A DNA stretch of 64,000 nucleotides from Cronobacter muytjensii ATCC 51329 (GCF_001277195.1 NZ_CP012268.1:186001-250000); one strand, 5' to 3'; counted from the first letter of the stretch, positions 15,777 to 24,399 are shown. Numbers and translations are program-made. Notes: generated from the letters alone by a model not told the origin.

Positions 15777-16739
15777 TCAACAACCGGCGGCGATATAGTC
15801 GCCATTAGGACTAATGGGGATCACCGTTAAAAACAGCACGACGGCGAACAGCAGCAGCGCCAGCCCGCCGGCAATTTGCAGCAGCGCGGCGATACGCTGC
15901 GCCTGACGCGGCGTGGTTTGACCGCCGAACAACCTTGTGGTGGCGCTGCGTGCATACTGCACGCCGAGCGACAGCGCCATAATGGAGAGCGCCGTGCCGA
16001 GCGCCATCGTCATCACCGCCGCGATGCCCCAGCTCACCATGCCGAGCGCGTTGGCGAACAGCATAATCATAATGGCGCCGCTACACGGCCGCGCGCCGAT
16101 GGCGAAAATCACGCCCAGTCGGGCGCGCCAGTCGCTGTCATCCGTCGTCTTGCCGACGCCGTGATGGCCGCAGCCGCAGTCTTCCGGGTGAGAACCGACC
16201 GGCGTCAGCGCGCGGATGTGCAACCGGGGGGTACGGAGGCTGCGCACCGCGCGCAGGAGCAAAAATAGCCCGAACGCGCCGATAAGCAGCGCGCTCGCTT
16301 TTTCGAGATACCAGCGGCTCTGGCTGAGATCGCCCGAGGCCAGGTTAAAACCTACCGCCAGGATAAACACAAACGCGATGGCGCTCACGCCCTGCATCAG
16401 GCTGCCTGCGAGCGGCACCAGCCGCGCGGCGAGAAGGCTTTCGCGGTTGGTGGCGAGGTAGGCGCTGACGATAAATTTGCCGTGGCCCGGCCCGATGGCA
16501 TGCAGCACGCCGTAAATAAACGCGCCGCTGATAAGCCAGATACCGCCGGTGTATTGATGGTTATTGAGCTGTAAGAGATAGAGCACCAGATAACGGTGCA
16601 GGGCGATTTGCAGGCTAAATGCCCACTGAAGAAACGCGCCCCAGTGGCTCCAGAGTAAAAATGCCGCGCCCAGCGCGCAGAGCGTCAGCAGCAGCGCGCC
16701 AGGACGTTGCCAGCGGCGATTCAGAATGGCAGTCGACAT
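15777..16739 (-). CDS. NicO-family nickel/cobalt transporter
   Basis: A 320-residue inner-membrane protein of the RcnA/NicO family, with six or seven hydrophobic segments. Key motifs are HAIGPGHGKFIVSAYL in an early helix and GARPCSGAIMIMLFANAL later, both typical of the family. A cytoplasmic loop near the middle has CGCGHHG, a likely metal-binding patch, in place of the long His stretch of E. coli RcnA. Family members move nickel or cobalt, often outward. The start MSTAILNRR is chosen because upstream codons run into tRNA-linked repeats. No rcnR-type regulator and no DUF1007 partner are next to it. Metal and direction are not certain. Confidence 0.8.
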   Translation of the reverse strand: MSTAILNRRWQRPGALLLTLCALGAAFLLWSHWGAFLQWAFSLQIALHRYLVLYLLQLNNHQYTGGIWLISGAFIYGVLHAIGPGHGKFIVSAYLATNRESLLAARLVPLAGSLMQGVSAIAFVFILAVGFNLASGDLSQSRWYLEKASALLIGAFGLFLLLRAVRSLRTPRLHIRALTPVGSHPEDCGCGHHGVGKTTDDSDWRARLGVIFAIGARPCSGAIMIMLFANALGMVSWGIAAVMTMALGTALSIMALSLGVQYARSATTRLFGGQTTPRQAQRIAALLQIAGGLALLLFAVVLFLTVIPISPNGDYIAAGC

Positions 16740-16838
16740 GCGGATACCCCGTGAATAAGCATCCAGCAAGTATAACGATGTCAGCCGCAGAGGCCAGCGG
16801 GGAAGGGGCGAAGCGGGCAAAGGGACAGGGGTATCCAA

Positions 16839-17247
16839 CAACGTTCGATGGTTCGATGGCGATCCCCGATCCCCAAAAGCAAAAACCCGCCTTTTGGGCG
16901 GGTTCTCTGAATAAGTGGTGCCCGGACCCGGACAAAACGCCGGGAGCGTTTTTGCACAGCGCGCCGCGCTGCCCGCAGGGCGAGTCGCAGGGATGCGACG
17001 AGTGAATCGAACGACGTTCGATGAAGAGTCCGGATCCCCAAAAGCAAAAAAACAGCCCGTAGGCTGGTTTTTCTGAATAAGCGGTGCCCGGAACGGACAA
17101 AAACGCCGGGAGCGTTTTTGCACAGCGCGCCGCGCTGCCCGCAGGGCGAGTCGCAGGGATGCGACGAGTGAATCGAACGACGTTCGATGAAGAGCCCGGA
17201 TCCCCAAAAGCAAAAAACCAGCCCGTAGGCTGGTTTTTCTGAATAAG
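16839..17247 (-). repeat. 166-bp tandem repeats after the tRNA-Phe gene
   Basis: Two full units (16916-17081 and 17082-17247) of exactly 166 bp, and a diverged partial unit (about 16839-16915), follow the tRNA 3' end. Each unit begins at the tRNA side with a copy of the tRNA 3' end (plus strand GGTGCCCGGA), then AACGCCGGGAGCGTTTTT, a GC-rich core, a palindromic CGAACGACGTTCG that resembles the T-arm sequence, and a terminator hairpin. The layout resembles the 178-bp repeats after E. coli tyrT, which also repeat the tRNA 3' end. The repeats separate the tRNA from the NicO gene. Confidence 0.85.
17212..17238 (-). terminator. First of three serial terminators after tRNA-Phe
   Basis: Stem CCAGCC/GGCTGG with loop TACG, followed by T6 on the minus strand, just after the tRNA. 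Similar hairpins recur at 17045-17072 and 16881-16906, one in each repeat unit; the last has a different stem (AACCCGCC). Confidence 0.85.
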
Positions 17248-17323
17248 TGGTGCCCGGACTCGGAATCGAACCAAGGACACGGGGATTTTCAATCCCCTGC
17301 TCTACCGACTGAGCTATCCGGGC
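17248..17323 (-). tRNA. pheU: tRNA-Phe (GAA)
   Basis: A 76-nt gene with encoded CCA, beginning GCCCGGATAGCTCAGTCGG, with anticodon GAA in the loop TTGAAAA and the usual T-arm GGTTCGATTCC. It matches E. coli tRNA-Phe apparently without change. Its place upstream of yjdC/dsbD is that of E. coli pheU. The 3' end is the source of the tandem repeats that follow. Confidence 0.98.
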
Positions 17324-17333
17324 AACGGGGCGC

Positions 17334-17362
17334 ATTAAACCGTAAAGGCCCGAAGGCGTCAA
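17334..17362 (-). promoter_or_regulatory. tRNA-Phe promoter
   Basis: On the minus strand, TTGACG, a 17-bp spacer and TTTAAT, then the GC-rich discriminator GCGCCCCG typical of stringently controlled stable-RNA promoters. Confidence 0.85.
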
Positions 17363-17437
17363 CGGCTTTGTCATAAAAAATCCCTGAAACTGTGCTGACT
17401 GGCTGATTTTCAGGCAAAAACGGCCTGTTAGCGCGCC

Positions 17438-18013
17438 TCAGGTCAGGGCGCCGCCCTGACGGCACTGCGCGAAACGCAGGATATCTTCAGCGAGGCGACG
17501 AGCGGTATCCACATCCGCCTGGCTGCGCTTCACCAGCAGGCGGCTCAGGCAACCTTCCAGCACCAGTTCCATCTGTTCGGCGACCATCGCCGGGTCGTCC
17601 ACCTCCAGTTGCGTCAACAGCTCATGCGTATAGTCATACGCGGCGCGCTTTTGATTATCCGCCAGCTGATGAATGGGGTGGGACGCCTCCGGGTAAAACG
17701 TACAGGCGGCGATAAACAGGCAACCCGGGTAGCGGTCCTGGCTGACGCAATCCGTCAGCGCCTGATAGCGCGCCATCAGCTTCTGCTCGGCGCTCAGCGT
17801 ATCGTCATAAATCAACTGGCGGCGCCAGGCATCCACGCGCTGGCTTAAATAGCGCAGCGCGTCATACAGCAGCGCTTCGCGATCCGGCCAGTAGCGCTGC
17901 ATCTCTTCCGCCGGACACTGCGCGGCAGCGGCCACCATTTCTGGCGTGGTATTAGCAATCCCTTCCTGTTCAAGCACATGCAGGGCCTGCTCCAGCACTT
18001 CTTCACGTTGCAC
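17438..18013 (-). CDS. yjdC: TetR-family regulator YjdC
   Basis: A 191-residue cytoplasmic repressor with an N-terminal helix-turn-helix (residues about 8-45, ending in RYWPDREALLYDAL) and a helical C-terminal ligand domain with GCLFIAACTFYPEASHPIH. It has the length and neighbours of E. coli YjdC, which stands between pheU and dsbD. The ligand and targets are not known. The gene lies 50 bp upstream of dsbD's stop-side neighbour and faces the same way as dsbD and cutA, so it may be transcribed with them. Confidence 0.9.
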   Translation of the reverse strand: MQREEVLEQALHVLEQEGIANTTPEMVAAAAQCPAEEMQRYWPDREALLYDALRYLSQRVDAWRRQLIYDDTLSAEQKLMARYQALTDCVSQDRYPGCLFIAACTFYPEASHPIHQLADNQKRAAYDYTHELLTQLEVDDPAMVAEQMELVLEGCLSRLLVKRSQADVDTARRLAEDILRFAQCRQGGALT

Positions 18014-18063
18014 GGTCTACTCCTCTCCGTTTAGCCCAACGGTTTCTCCCACCCAAGTGTTGT

Positions 18064-19809
18064 TTACCGCAGGCGATTGTGCAAATGCGTGGTGAATGCG
18101 GGCGCGTCCATAAAGCCGGTGACGCGGGCGTTCACGATTTCGTTGCCCTGTGCATCGAAGAAAATAATGGTGGGCAACCCGAGGACGTTAAGGCGCTTCA
18201 GCAGCGCGACATCCGCCGCGCGATTGGCGGTTACGTCGGCCTGTAACAGCACGGCGCCGTTGAGCGCGCGCTGCACGTCCGGCGCGCTGAAGGTGTATTT
18301 CTCAAACTCTTTGCAGGCGACGCACCAGTCGGCGTAGAGATCGAGCATGACCGGTTTGCCTTTCGCCTGCGCCAGCGCCCGGTCGAGATCGCCCACCGTA
18401 GCGATGCGCGTAAAGTTCAGATGCGCCTGCGTTTCTGCCGTGGGCGCGCCGAAGGCCCAGTCCTGCAGCGGACGGGCGCAAATCAGCGCGGCGCCCAGCA
18501 GCACAATTTGTACCGCGCGCATCCAGGGTTTAACGGCGCTGAGGCTCGTAATAAACGCCCAGCCGAAGAACGCGACGCCAAGTGCGCTCCAGAGCCGCAA
18601 TCCCCACGGCTCGCCTAACACGCGCTCCAGCAGAAACACCGGCAGAGCGAGGATAACAAAGCCGAACGCGATTTTTACCTGCTCCATCCACGGCCCGCTT
18701 TTCGGCAGCAGACGGTTGCCGAACACAGTCACTAGCACCAGCGGCAGGCCCATGCCGAGCGCGTACAGATAAAGCGTGCCGCCGCCAAGCCACAGATTGC
18801 CGCTTTGGGCGATGTAAAGCAGGATGGCGCTGAGCGGCGCGGTGGTGCAGGGCGAGCAGATAAGCCCGGCAATCGCGCCCATCGCAAAGACGCCGCCTGG
18901 CGAGCCGCCGCGCTGGCGGTTGCTCATTAGCGTCAGGCGCGTTTGCAGCGACGCGGGCAGTTGCAGCGTGAAAAGCCCGAACATGGAGAGCGCCAGCAGG
19001 ATAAATACCACCGAGAGCGTTACCAGCACCCACGGGCTTTGCAACGCTGCCTGAAATTGCAGCCCGGCGGCGGCGACAATCAGCCCCAGCGCGGTGTAGG
19101 TCAGCGCCATACCCTGAACGTAGACAAACGCCAGCAGCAATGCCCGCCCGGTCGAAAGACGTTTCTCGCCGCCAAGCACGATGCCGGAGATCAGCGGATA
19201 CATGGGCAGCACACAGGGCGTGAAGGCGACGCCGATGCCAATCAGCAGCGCCCAGAGGGCGGAGAAGGGCAGCGTGGCGGCCTTTCTTCCCTCCTTGTCC
19301 CCCATGGGGGAAAGGGACTGGCTGGCATCAGGTTCCGCACGCTTTTCGGCAGGAACCGGGGGGGCGTCAGCGCTGTCGTGCGGCTCAACCGCGCTCAATG
19401 GCACGCTGCGCGTTTCGGGGGGATAACAAAAGCCAGCGTCGGCGCAGCCCTGGTAGGTGACGGTCAGCATCGCGCCCGTCGATGCCTGCTCTACCGTAAG
19501 CGGCACGCTGAGGCGGTCACGGTAAATCTCGCTTTTGCCGAAGAACTCATCTTCATGCCACTCGCCGGCGGGCAGCGCGGGGGAGGCGACGCGCGCGTTC
19601 GCGGGCGTCACGCGGATCTGCTGGCGGTAGAGGTAGTAACCGGGCTTAATCTGCCAGGTCAGCGTCAGGTCGTCTTGCTGCTGCTGAAAATCGAATGCAA
19701 AGGCCTGGTCTGCAGGAACAAATTGTGAGGCGTGTTGCTGGCTGAAAAGGCCAGCGGAGGCCTGGAGGCTGCAAAAAAGCAGGATCAGCGTAAGGATGCG
19801 TTGAGCCAT
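18064..19809 (-). CDS. dsbD: Thiol:disulfide interchange protein DsbD
   Basis: Inner-membrane protein that carries electrons from cytoplasmic thioredoxin to periplasmic DsbC, DsbG and CcmG. The 581-residue precursor starts with a signal peptide (MAQRILTLILLFCSLQASA), then the periplasmic alpha domain with the Cys pair in GCADAGFCYPPET, eight membrane helices with the FTPCVLPMYP and LICSPCTTAPL cysteines, and a C-terminal thioredoxin domain with CVAC in ADWCVACKEF. The start overlaps the end of cutA by 25 bp. It is 16 residues longer than the E. coli protein because of extra sequence in the alpha-to-membrane linker, where the DNA holds a 14-bp palindrome (19298-19311). Confidence 0.97.
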   Translation of the reverse strand: MAQRILTLILLFCSLQASAGLFSQQHASQFVPADQAFAFDFQQQQDDLTLTWQIKPGYYLYRQQIRVTPANARVASPALPAGEWHEDEFFGKSEIYRDRLSVPLTVEQASTGAMLTVTYQGCADAGFCYPPETRSVPLSAVEPHDSADAPPVPAEKRAEPDASQSLSPMGDKEGRKAATLPFSALWALLIGIGVAFTPCVLPMYPLISGIVLGGEKRLSTGRALLLAFVYVQGMALTYTALGLIVAAAGLQFQAALQSPWVLVTLSVVFILLALSMFGLFTLQLPASLQTRLTLMSNRQRGGSPGGVFAMGAIAGLICSPCTTAPLSAILLYIAQSGNLWLGGGTLYLYALGMGLPLVLVTVFGNRLLPKSGPWMEQVKIAFGFVILALPVFLLERVLGEPWGLRLWSALGVAFFGWAFITSLSAVKPWMRAVQIVLLGAALICARPLQDWAFGAPTAETQAHLNFTRIATVGDLDRALAQAKGKPVMLDLYADWCVACKEFEKYTFSAPDVQRALNGAVLLQADVTANRAADVALLKRLNVLGLPTIIFFDAQGNEIVNARVTGFMDAPAFTTHLHNRLR

Positions 19810-20132
19810 GAGAGGTAGTCTTCGTCTCCGTGAATGACAGGTATGACAAGCAGTTCGGGCGTCTGGTAAGGATGATGGGTTTTCAGACACCTCAGCAGTG
19901 CCTGCTGGCGCGCGGTGTCGCTTTTCAACACCATCTGCACTTCGTACTCCTGCTCCAGTTTCCCTTCCCAGTAGTAGAGCGAGGTCGCGCCCGGCAGCAG
20001 CGTGACGCAGGCGGCGAGGTTTTCCGCCAGCGCTTTGGCCGCCAGATCCTGCGCGGTGGCTTCGTCCGGCGCGGTGCAAAGCACGACGACCGCCTCCGGC
20101 GCGGCGTGAGTAACGGTATTTTCATCCAGCAT
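19785..20132 (-). CDS. cutA: Divalent-cation tolerance protein CutA
   Basis: A 115-residue cytoplasmic trimeric protein of the PII-like CutA1 family, associated with copper tolerance in E. coli. The conserved LAACVTLLPGATSLYYWEGKLEQEYEVQMVLK and HHPYQTPELLV segments (given here in two parts) match E. coli CutA nearly residue for residue; only the first ten residues differ. It overlaps the start of dsbD by 25 bp, as in E. coli, so the two are one transcription unit. Confidence 0.96.
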   Translation of the reverse strand: MLDENTVTHAAPEAVVVLCTAPDEATAQDLAAKALAENLAACVTLLPGATSLYYWEGKLEQEYEVQMVLKSDTARQQALLRCLKTHHPYQTPELLVIPVIHGDEDYLSWLNASLR

Positions 20133-20257
20133 AGAGCCCTCCTGCCTGAAACGTTCAAACGGTTACTATACAACGGGCGGAGAGCGCGCGTTAGCGACGG
20201 AGTGTAAGCGTGGGTTTTGGCGCAGGAAAAGGGGCGCCGCAGCGCCCCGAAAAGGCG

Positions 20258-21559
20258 TTACAGCAGTACGCTGCCGAGCAGGAAGCCGAAGCAGACCGAC
20301 AACACGACGCCGAGCGTGCCGGGAATAAAGAACGGATGGTTGAAAACAAAACGCCCGATACGGGTCGTGCCGGTGTCATCCATCTGGACCGCGGCCACCA
20401 GCGTCGGATAGGTCGGCAGAATAAACAGGCCGGACACGGCGGCGAACGAGGCCACGGCAGTCAGCGGCGAGACGTTGAGCGCCAGCGCCATTGGCATCAG
20501 CGCTTTAGCTGTGGCCGCCTGCGAGTAGAGCAGCGCCGAGGCGACGAAGAAAATCAGCGCCAGCAACCACGGATGGCCCTGAATCACGCTGCCTGCGGTC
20601 GCTTTGATCCAGTCGATATTATGGGAAACGAACGTGTCGCCAAGCCAGGCCACGCCAAGAATACAGATACAGGCGCTCATCCCGGCTTTAAATGTGCTGG
20701 AGTTCAGAATGCTGTCGGTTTCCACGCGGCAGATAAGCGTGATAAGCGTTGCAACGCTCAGCATGATGATAAGGATAGCGCTGGTGGTGTTCATTAACGG
20801 TTTCGCCACCAGACCCAGGCTTGGGCTGTTGATAATGGCGTAAGCCACCACGCAGACCACACCCAGCAGGAACAGCCAGACGGACGTTTTGGCACGCGGT
20901 TTGATTTCAACCTGCTTGTCGCCGCGCAGCTCAATTAATCCTTCCGACAGGCGCTTCTGATAAACCGGATCGTCAGACAGCTTTGAGTTAAACAGCACGG
21001 AAACCAGAAACGACATGACCAGTACGGCGGCGAGCGTGGACGGCATCACGACCATCAGCAGATGAATGTAGCTGACGCCGTGCCCTTCCATTACAGACGA
21101 CATATACACCACGGCGGCGGAAATCGGCGAGGCGGTAATGGCGATCTGCGCGGCGACGACGGCGGTCGAGAGCGGGCGGCAAGGCTTCACGCCCTGTTCT
21201 TTCGCGACTTCGGCGATAACCGGCAAGGTAGCCAGCGAGATGTTGCCGGTGCCGGCGAAAATGGTCAGAAAATAGGTGACTACCGGTGCCAGGATCGTGA
21301 TGTATTTCGGGTTCTTGCGCAGTAGCTTTTCCGTCTGGTTCACCAGGAAATCCAGCCCGCCTGCGACCTGCATCGCGGAGATGGCGGCGATCACCGCCAT
21401 GATGATAGAGATAACGTCAAAAGGAATATTACCGGGTTTAACCCCGATGGCGGCGAGCACCAGCACCCCCAGCCCGCCGGCGTAACCTATGCCGATTCCC
21501 CCCAGCCTGGCGCCAAGAAAAATCGCCAGTAAAACGATGATAAGTTCGACAACTATCAT
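20258..21559 (-). CDS. dcuA: Anaerobic C4-dicarboxylate transporter DcuA
   Basis: Inner-membrane transporter that exchanges fumarate, aspartate, malate and succinate. The 433-residue length equals that of E. coli DcuA, with about ten hydrophobic segments and the family motifs FAGTGNISLATLPVIAEVAKE and ITASPISAAVVYMSSVMEGHG. It lies 112 bp downstream of aspA on the same strand; AspA yields fumarate from aspartate, so the pair supplies frd with substrate in anaerobic growth. A terminator between aspA and dcuA suggests partial uncoupling, as in E. coli. Confidence 0.97.
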   Translation of the reverse strand: MIVVELIIVLLAIFLGARLGGIGIGYAGGLGVLVLAAIGVKPGNIPFDVISIIMAVIAAISAMQVAGGLDFLVNQTEKLLRKNPKYITILAPVVTYFLTIFAGTGNISLATLPVIAEVAKEQGVKPCRPLSTAVVAAQIAITASPISAAVVYMSSVMEGHGVSYIHLLMVVMPSTLAAVLVMSFLVSVLFNSKLSDDPVYQKRLSEGLIELRGDKQVEIKPRAKTSVWLFLLGVVCVVAYAIINSPSLGLVAKPLMNTTSAILIIMLSVATLITLICRVETDSILNSSTFKAGMSACICILGVAWLGDTFVSHNIDWIKATAGSVIQGHPWLLALIFFVASALLYSQAATAKALMPMALALNVSPLTAVASFAAVSGLFILPTYPTLVAAVQMDDTGTTRIGRFVFNHPFFIPGTLGVVLSVCFGFLLGSVLL

Positions 21560-21622
21560 GATGGCTTCCTTGATGGTTAATTATTGGATAATTAAAAGTT
21601 ATAATTTGGTATCCATTAAACG

Positions 21623-21652
21623 AAAAAGGCACGTCCGCAGACGTGCCTTTTT
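21623..21652 (-). terminator. Terminator between aspA and dcuA
   Basis: Perfect 13-bp stem (GGCACGTC core plus A/T arms) with loop of 4, A5 on one side and T5 on the other. It follows the aspA stop on the minus strand. Confidence 0.9.
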
Positions 21653-21671
21653 AGTGTACCCCGAAAGGGGA

Positions 21672-23108
21672 TTACTGTTCGCTTTCATCGGTATAGCGTT
21701 TTGCTTTGTAAGCCGGATGCATCAGGTTCTGGACAGAGAAGATGTCGTCCAGCTCCGCTTCCGTCAGCAGGCCGCGCTCCAGCACCACTTCACGCACGCT
21801 CTTACCGGTTTCGGCGCAAATCTTCCCGACGATATCGCCGTTGTGGTGGCCGATGAACGGGTTGAGATAGGTGACGATACCGATAGAGTTGTAAACGTAG
21901 CCTTCGCACACCTCTTTATTGGCGGTAATGCCGTTGACGCATTTTTCCAGCAGGTTGTAGCAGGCGTTAGTCAGGATGTGGATGGACTCGAACATCGCCT
22001 GGCCGATAACCGGCTCCATGACGTTGAGCTGTAACTGACCCGCTTCAGACGCCATCGTAACGGTGGTGTCGTTGCCGATCACTTTAAAGCAGACCTGGTT
22101 TACCACTTCCGGCACTACCGGGTTCACTTTGGCGGGCATGATGGACGAGCCCGCCTGCAGTTCCGGCAGGTTGATTTCGTTCAGGCCAGAGCGCGGGCCG
22201 GAAGAGAGCAGGCGCAGGTCGTTACAGATCTTGGAGAGTTTTACCGCCAGGCGCTTGAGCGAGCTGTGCACCATCACGTAAGCGCCGCAGTCAGAGGTCG
22301 CTTCAATCAGGTCTTCCGCCGGGACGACCGGCAGGTTGCTCACTTCCGCGAGTTTCTGCACCGCCAGCTGCTGGTAGCCGTCCGGGGTGTTCAGACGGGT
22401 GCCGATCGCGGTCGCGCCGAGGTTCACTTCCAGCAGCAATTCCGCCGTACGCAGCAGGTTTTTAGTTTCTTCGTTCAGCAACACGGTGAACGCGTGGAAC
22501 TCCTGACCAAGCGTCATCGGCACGGCGTCCTGCAACTGAGTGCGGCCCATTTTAAGGATGTTTTCAAATTCTACGGCCTTGCGCTGGAAGCCTTCGCCCA
22601 GCTCTTTAATCGCGTCGACCAGCTTGACGATAGAGGCGTAAACCGCGATGCGAAAGCCCGTCGGGTAGGCGTCGTTAGTAGACTGGCATTTGTTCACATG
22701 ATCGTTGGGGTTGAGGAACTGATATTCCCCTTTCTGGTGGCCCATCAGCTCAAGACCAATATTCGCCAGCACTTCGTTGGTGTTCATATTCACGGATGTG
22801 CCCGCGCCGCCCTGGTAGACGTCCACCGGGAACTGATCCATGCATTTTCCGTTGTTCAGCACTTCATCGCAGGCCGCGATAATCGTATCGGCAACTTTGC
22901 GTGGGATGGTCTGCAGCTCTTTGTTGGCCAGCGCTGCCGCCTTTTTCACCATCACCATGCCGCGAACAAATTCAGGGATATCGCTGATTTTGCTGTTGCT
23001 GATGTAAAAGTTTTCAATCGCTCGCAGAGTATGAACACCATAGTAGGCATCCGCTGGAACTTCCCTGGTACCCAACAAATCTTCTTCGATACGAATGTTG
23101 TTTAACAT
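21672..23108 (-). CDS. aspA: Aspartate ammonia-lyase
   Basis: Tetrameric cytoplasmic enzyme that splits L-aspartate into fumarate and ammonia. The 478-residue protein matches E. coli AspA in length and sequence, with the fumarase/aspartase signature GSSIMPAKVNP and the conserved NMNTNEVLANIG and QSTNDAYPTG active-site segments. The start ATG is followed by MLNNIRIEEDLLG; a longer start is not needed. A strong CRP-type site lies 187 bp upstream in the divergent aspA-fxsA spacer, in keeping with the known cAMP-CRP control of aspA. Confidence 0.97.
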   Translation of the reverse strand: MLNNIRIEEDLLGTREVPADAYYGVHTLRAIENFYISNSKISDIPEFVRGMVMVKKAAALANKELQTIPRKVADTIIAACDEVLNNGKCMDQFPVDVYQGGAGTSVNMNTNEVLANIGLELMGHQKGEYQFLNPNDHVNKCQSTNDAYPTGFRIAVYASIVKLVDAIKELGEGFQRKAVEFENILKMGRTQLQDAVPMTLGQEFHAFTVLLNEETKNLLRTAELLLEVNLGATAIGTRLNTPDGYQQLAVQKLAEVSNLPVVPAEDLIEATSDCGAYVMVHSSLKRLAVKLSKICNDLRLLSSGPRSGLNEINLPELQAGSSIMPAKVNPVVPEVVNQVCFKVIGNDTTVTMASEAGQLQLNVMEPVIGQAMFESIHILTNACYNLLEKCVNGITANKEVCEGYVYNSIGIVTYLNPFIGHHNGDIVGKICAETGKSVREVVLERGLLTEAELDDIFSVQNLMHPAYKAKRYTDESEQ

Positions 23109-23294
23109 GTGAACCTTCTTACTTAAGCTGACTAAGATTGCACCAAACTCACAGGATATATGTGGTTATGGAAGTAAAATGACCGACATTTATGTCCTTA
23201 ATCGGTCTGGTGCCCACGATCATATGCTGATGATAGCGAAAAGCCGTAACCTGGATCACTTATTCCCGGGCGCGCCTGACGACAATTATTAAAC

Positions 23295-23310
23295 TGTGAA
23301 ATATGTCACC
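23295..23310. promoter_or_regulatory. CRP-binding site between aspA and fxsA
   Basis: TGTGA, AATATG, TCACC: nine of ten consensus positions with the correct 6-bp spacer. It lies nearly midway in the divergent intergenic region. Confidence 0.7.
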
Positions 23311-23407
23311 GCTTAAAAATTTCCAGAAAAAATGTCCGTGCAAAGTGATTGAACTTTGACTAAGGCGTCTCCATCTCAGTGTATATGCGTTTGCACATCT
23401 ATTTCTA

Positions 23408-23432
23408 AGGCGCCAGAAGGCGCCTGCTTTTT
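23408..23432 (+). terminator. Hairpin in the fxsA leader
   Basis: Perfect stem AGGCGCC/GGCGCCT with loop AGAA, followed by GCTTTTT, ending 14 bp before the fxsA start. It has the form of a small intrinsic terminator or attenuator. Confidence 0.5.
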
Positions 23433-23445
23433 ACAGGAGAACCCG

Positions 23446-23922
23446 GTGCGCTGGATACCCTTTATCGCCTTCTTTCTTTACATCTACATTGAAATTTCCA
23501 TCTTTATTCAGGTGGCGCATGTGTTCGGCGTTTTTCTGACCTTACTGCTGGTGATTTTTACGTCGGTTATCGGGATGTCGCTGGTACGCAACCAGGGCTT
23601 TAAAAACCTGATGCTGATGCAGCAGAAAATGGCGGCGGGTGAGAGCCCGGCGGCGGAAATGCTGAAAAGCGTGTCGCTGATTATCGCCGGTCTGCTGCTG
23701 CTGTTGCCTGGCTTTTTTACTGACTTCCTGGGCCTGCTGTTATTGCTGCCGCCAGTGCAGAAACTCATTACTCTTCGCCTGATGCCGCATTTGCGCTTTA
23801 GCCGTACGCCGGGAGGGGGATTTGGCGCCTCTTCGCAGGGCGGGAATACCTTTGACGGCGAATACCAGCGCAAAGATGACGGTCCGAAGCGCCTCGAAGA
23901 CCACGATCGCGACTCGCGATAA
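23446..23922 (+). CDS. fxsA: Membrane protein FxsA
   Basis: A 158-residue inner-membrane protein with three or four hydrophobic segments, matching E. coli FxsA (158 residues) with the near-identical segment NQGFKNLMLMQQKMAAGESP and the glycine-rich, charged tail GGGFGASSQGGNTFDGEYQRK. In E. coli, excess FxsA prevents F exclusion of phage T7; its normal role is not known. The start is GTG, 9 bp after ACAGGAGA, which gives the E. coli length; an in-frame upstream frame is not supported. It stands divergent from aspA and just before groES. Confidence 0.95.
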   Translation: MRWIPFIAFFLYIYIEISIFIQVAHVFGVFLTLLLVIFTSVIGMSLVRNQGFKNLMLMQQKMAAGESPAAEMLKSVSLIIAGLLLLLPGFFTDFLGLLLLLPPVQKLITLRLMPHLRFSRTPGGGFGASSQGGNTFDGEYQRKDDGPKRLEDHDRDSR

Positions 23923-23950
23923 AAAATCCAAAAATTTTTTCTTTTCCCCC

Positions 23951-23979
23951 CTTGAAGGGGGAAAACCCCAACCCCATCT
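23951..23979 (+). promoter_or_regulatory. Sigma-32 heat-shock promoter of groESL
   Basis: CTTGAA, a 15-bp spacer and CCCCATCT, matching the sigma-32 consensus and nearly the E. coli groE promoter, including the TCTCTGG and CACCAGCCGG that follow. Confidence 0.92.
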
Positions 23980-24057
23980 CTCTGGGCACCAGCCGGAAAC
24001 CTTAACGGGCCGGCTCAATCCCTAACTGATACGGACTTTCTCAAAGGAGAGCTATCA

Positions 24058-24351
24058 ATGAATATTCGTCCATTGCATGATCGCGTGATCGTCAAGCGTA
24101 AAGAAATTGAATCTAAATCTGCTGGCGGCATCGTTCTGACCGGCTCTGCCGCGGGTAAATCTACTCGTGGTGAAGTGCTGGCTGTTGGCAATGGCCGCAT
24201 CCTTGAAAACGGCGAAGTGAAGCCGCTGGATGTGAAAGTCGGCGACATCGTCATTTTCAACGATGGCTATGGTGTAAAAACCGAGAAGCTGGACGATCAG
24301 GAAGTGCTGATCATGTCTGAAAGCGACATTCTGGCAATTGTTGAAGCGTAA
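24058..24351 (+). CDS. groES: Co-chaperonin GroES
   Basis: A 97-residue protein forming the heptameric lid of the GroEL folding chamber. It begins [16 protein letters not shown] and carries the mobile loop [20 protein letters not shown] that contacts GroEL. Length equals E. coli GroES. GGAGAG precedes the start. groEL follows after 48 bp, so the two form the usual operon driven by the sigma-32 promoter at 23951. Confidence 0.99.
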
Positions 24352-24399
24352 TCTCACGCGCGAACAAACTGAACGTACGAATTTAAGGGAAATAACGAT

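Noticed and set aside
16839..17247. Tandem repeats considered as a CRISPR array or prophage attachment site
   Set aside because: Units are contiguous without unique spacers, and no integrase gene is near; the tRNA-derived repeat explanation fits better.
16781..17374. Long minus-strand frames across the tRNA-Phe repeats, giving proteins with internal repeats
   Set aside because: They run through the tRNA gene and the non-coding 166-bp repeats and have no ribosome site; the protein repeats just mirror the DNA repeats.
22266..23105. 279-codon frame opposite aspA
   Set aside because: Lies wholly within aspA on the other strand, with His/Arg/Val-rich composition typical of antisense shadows.
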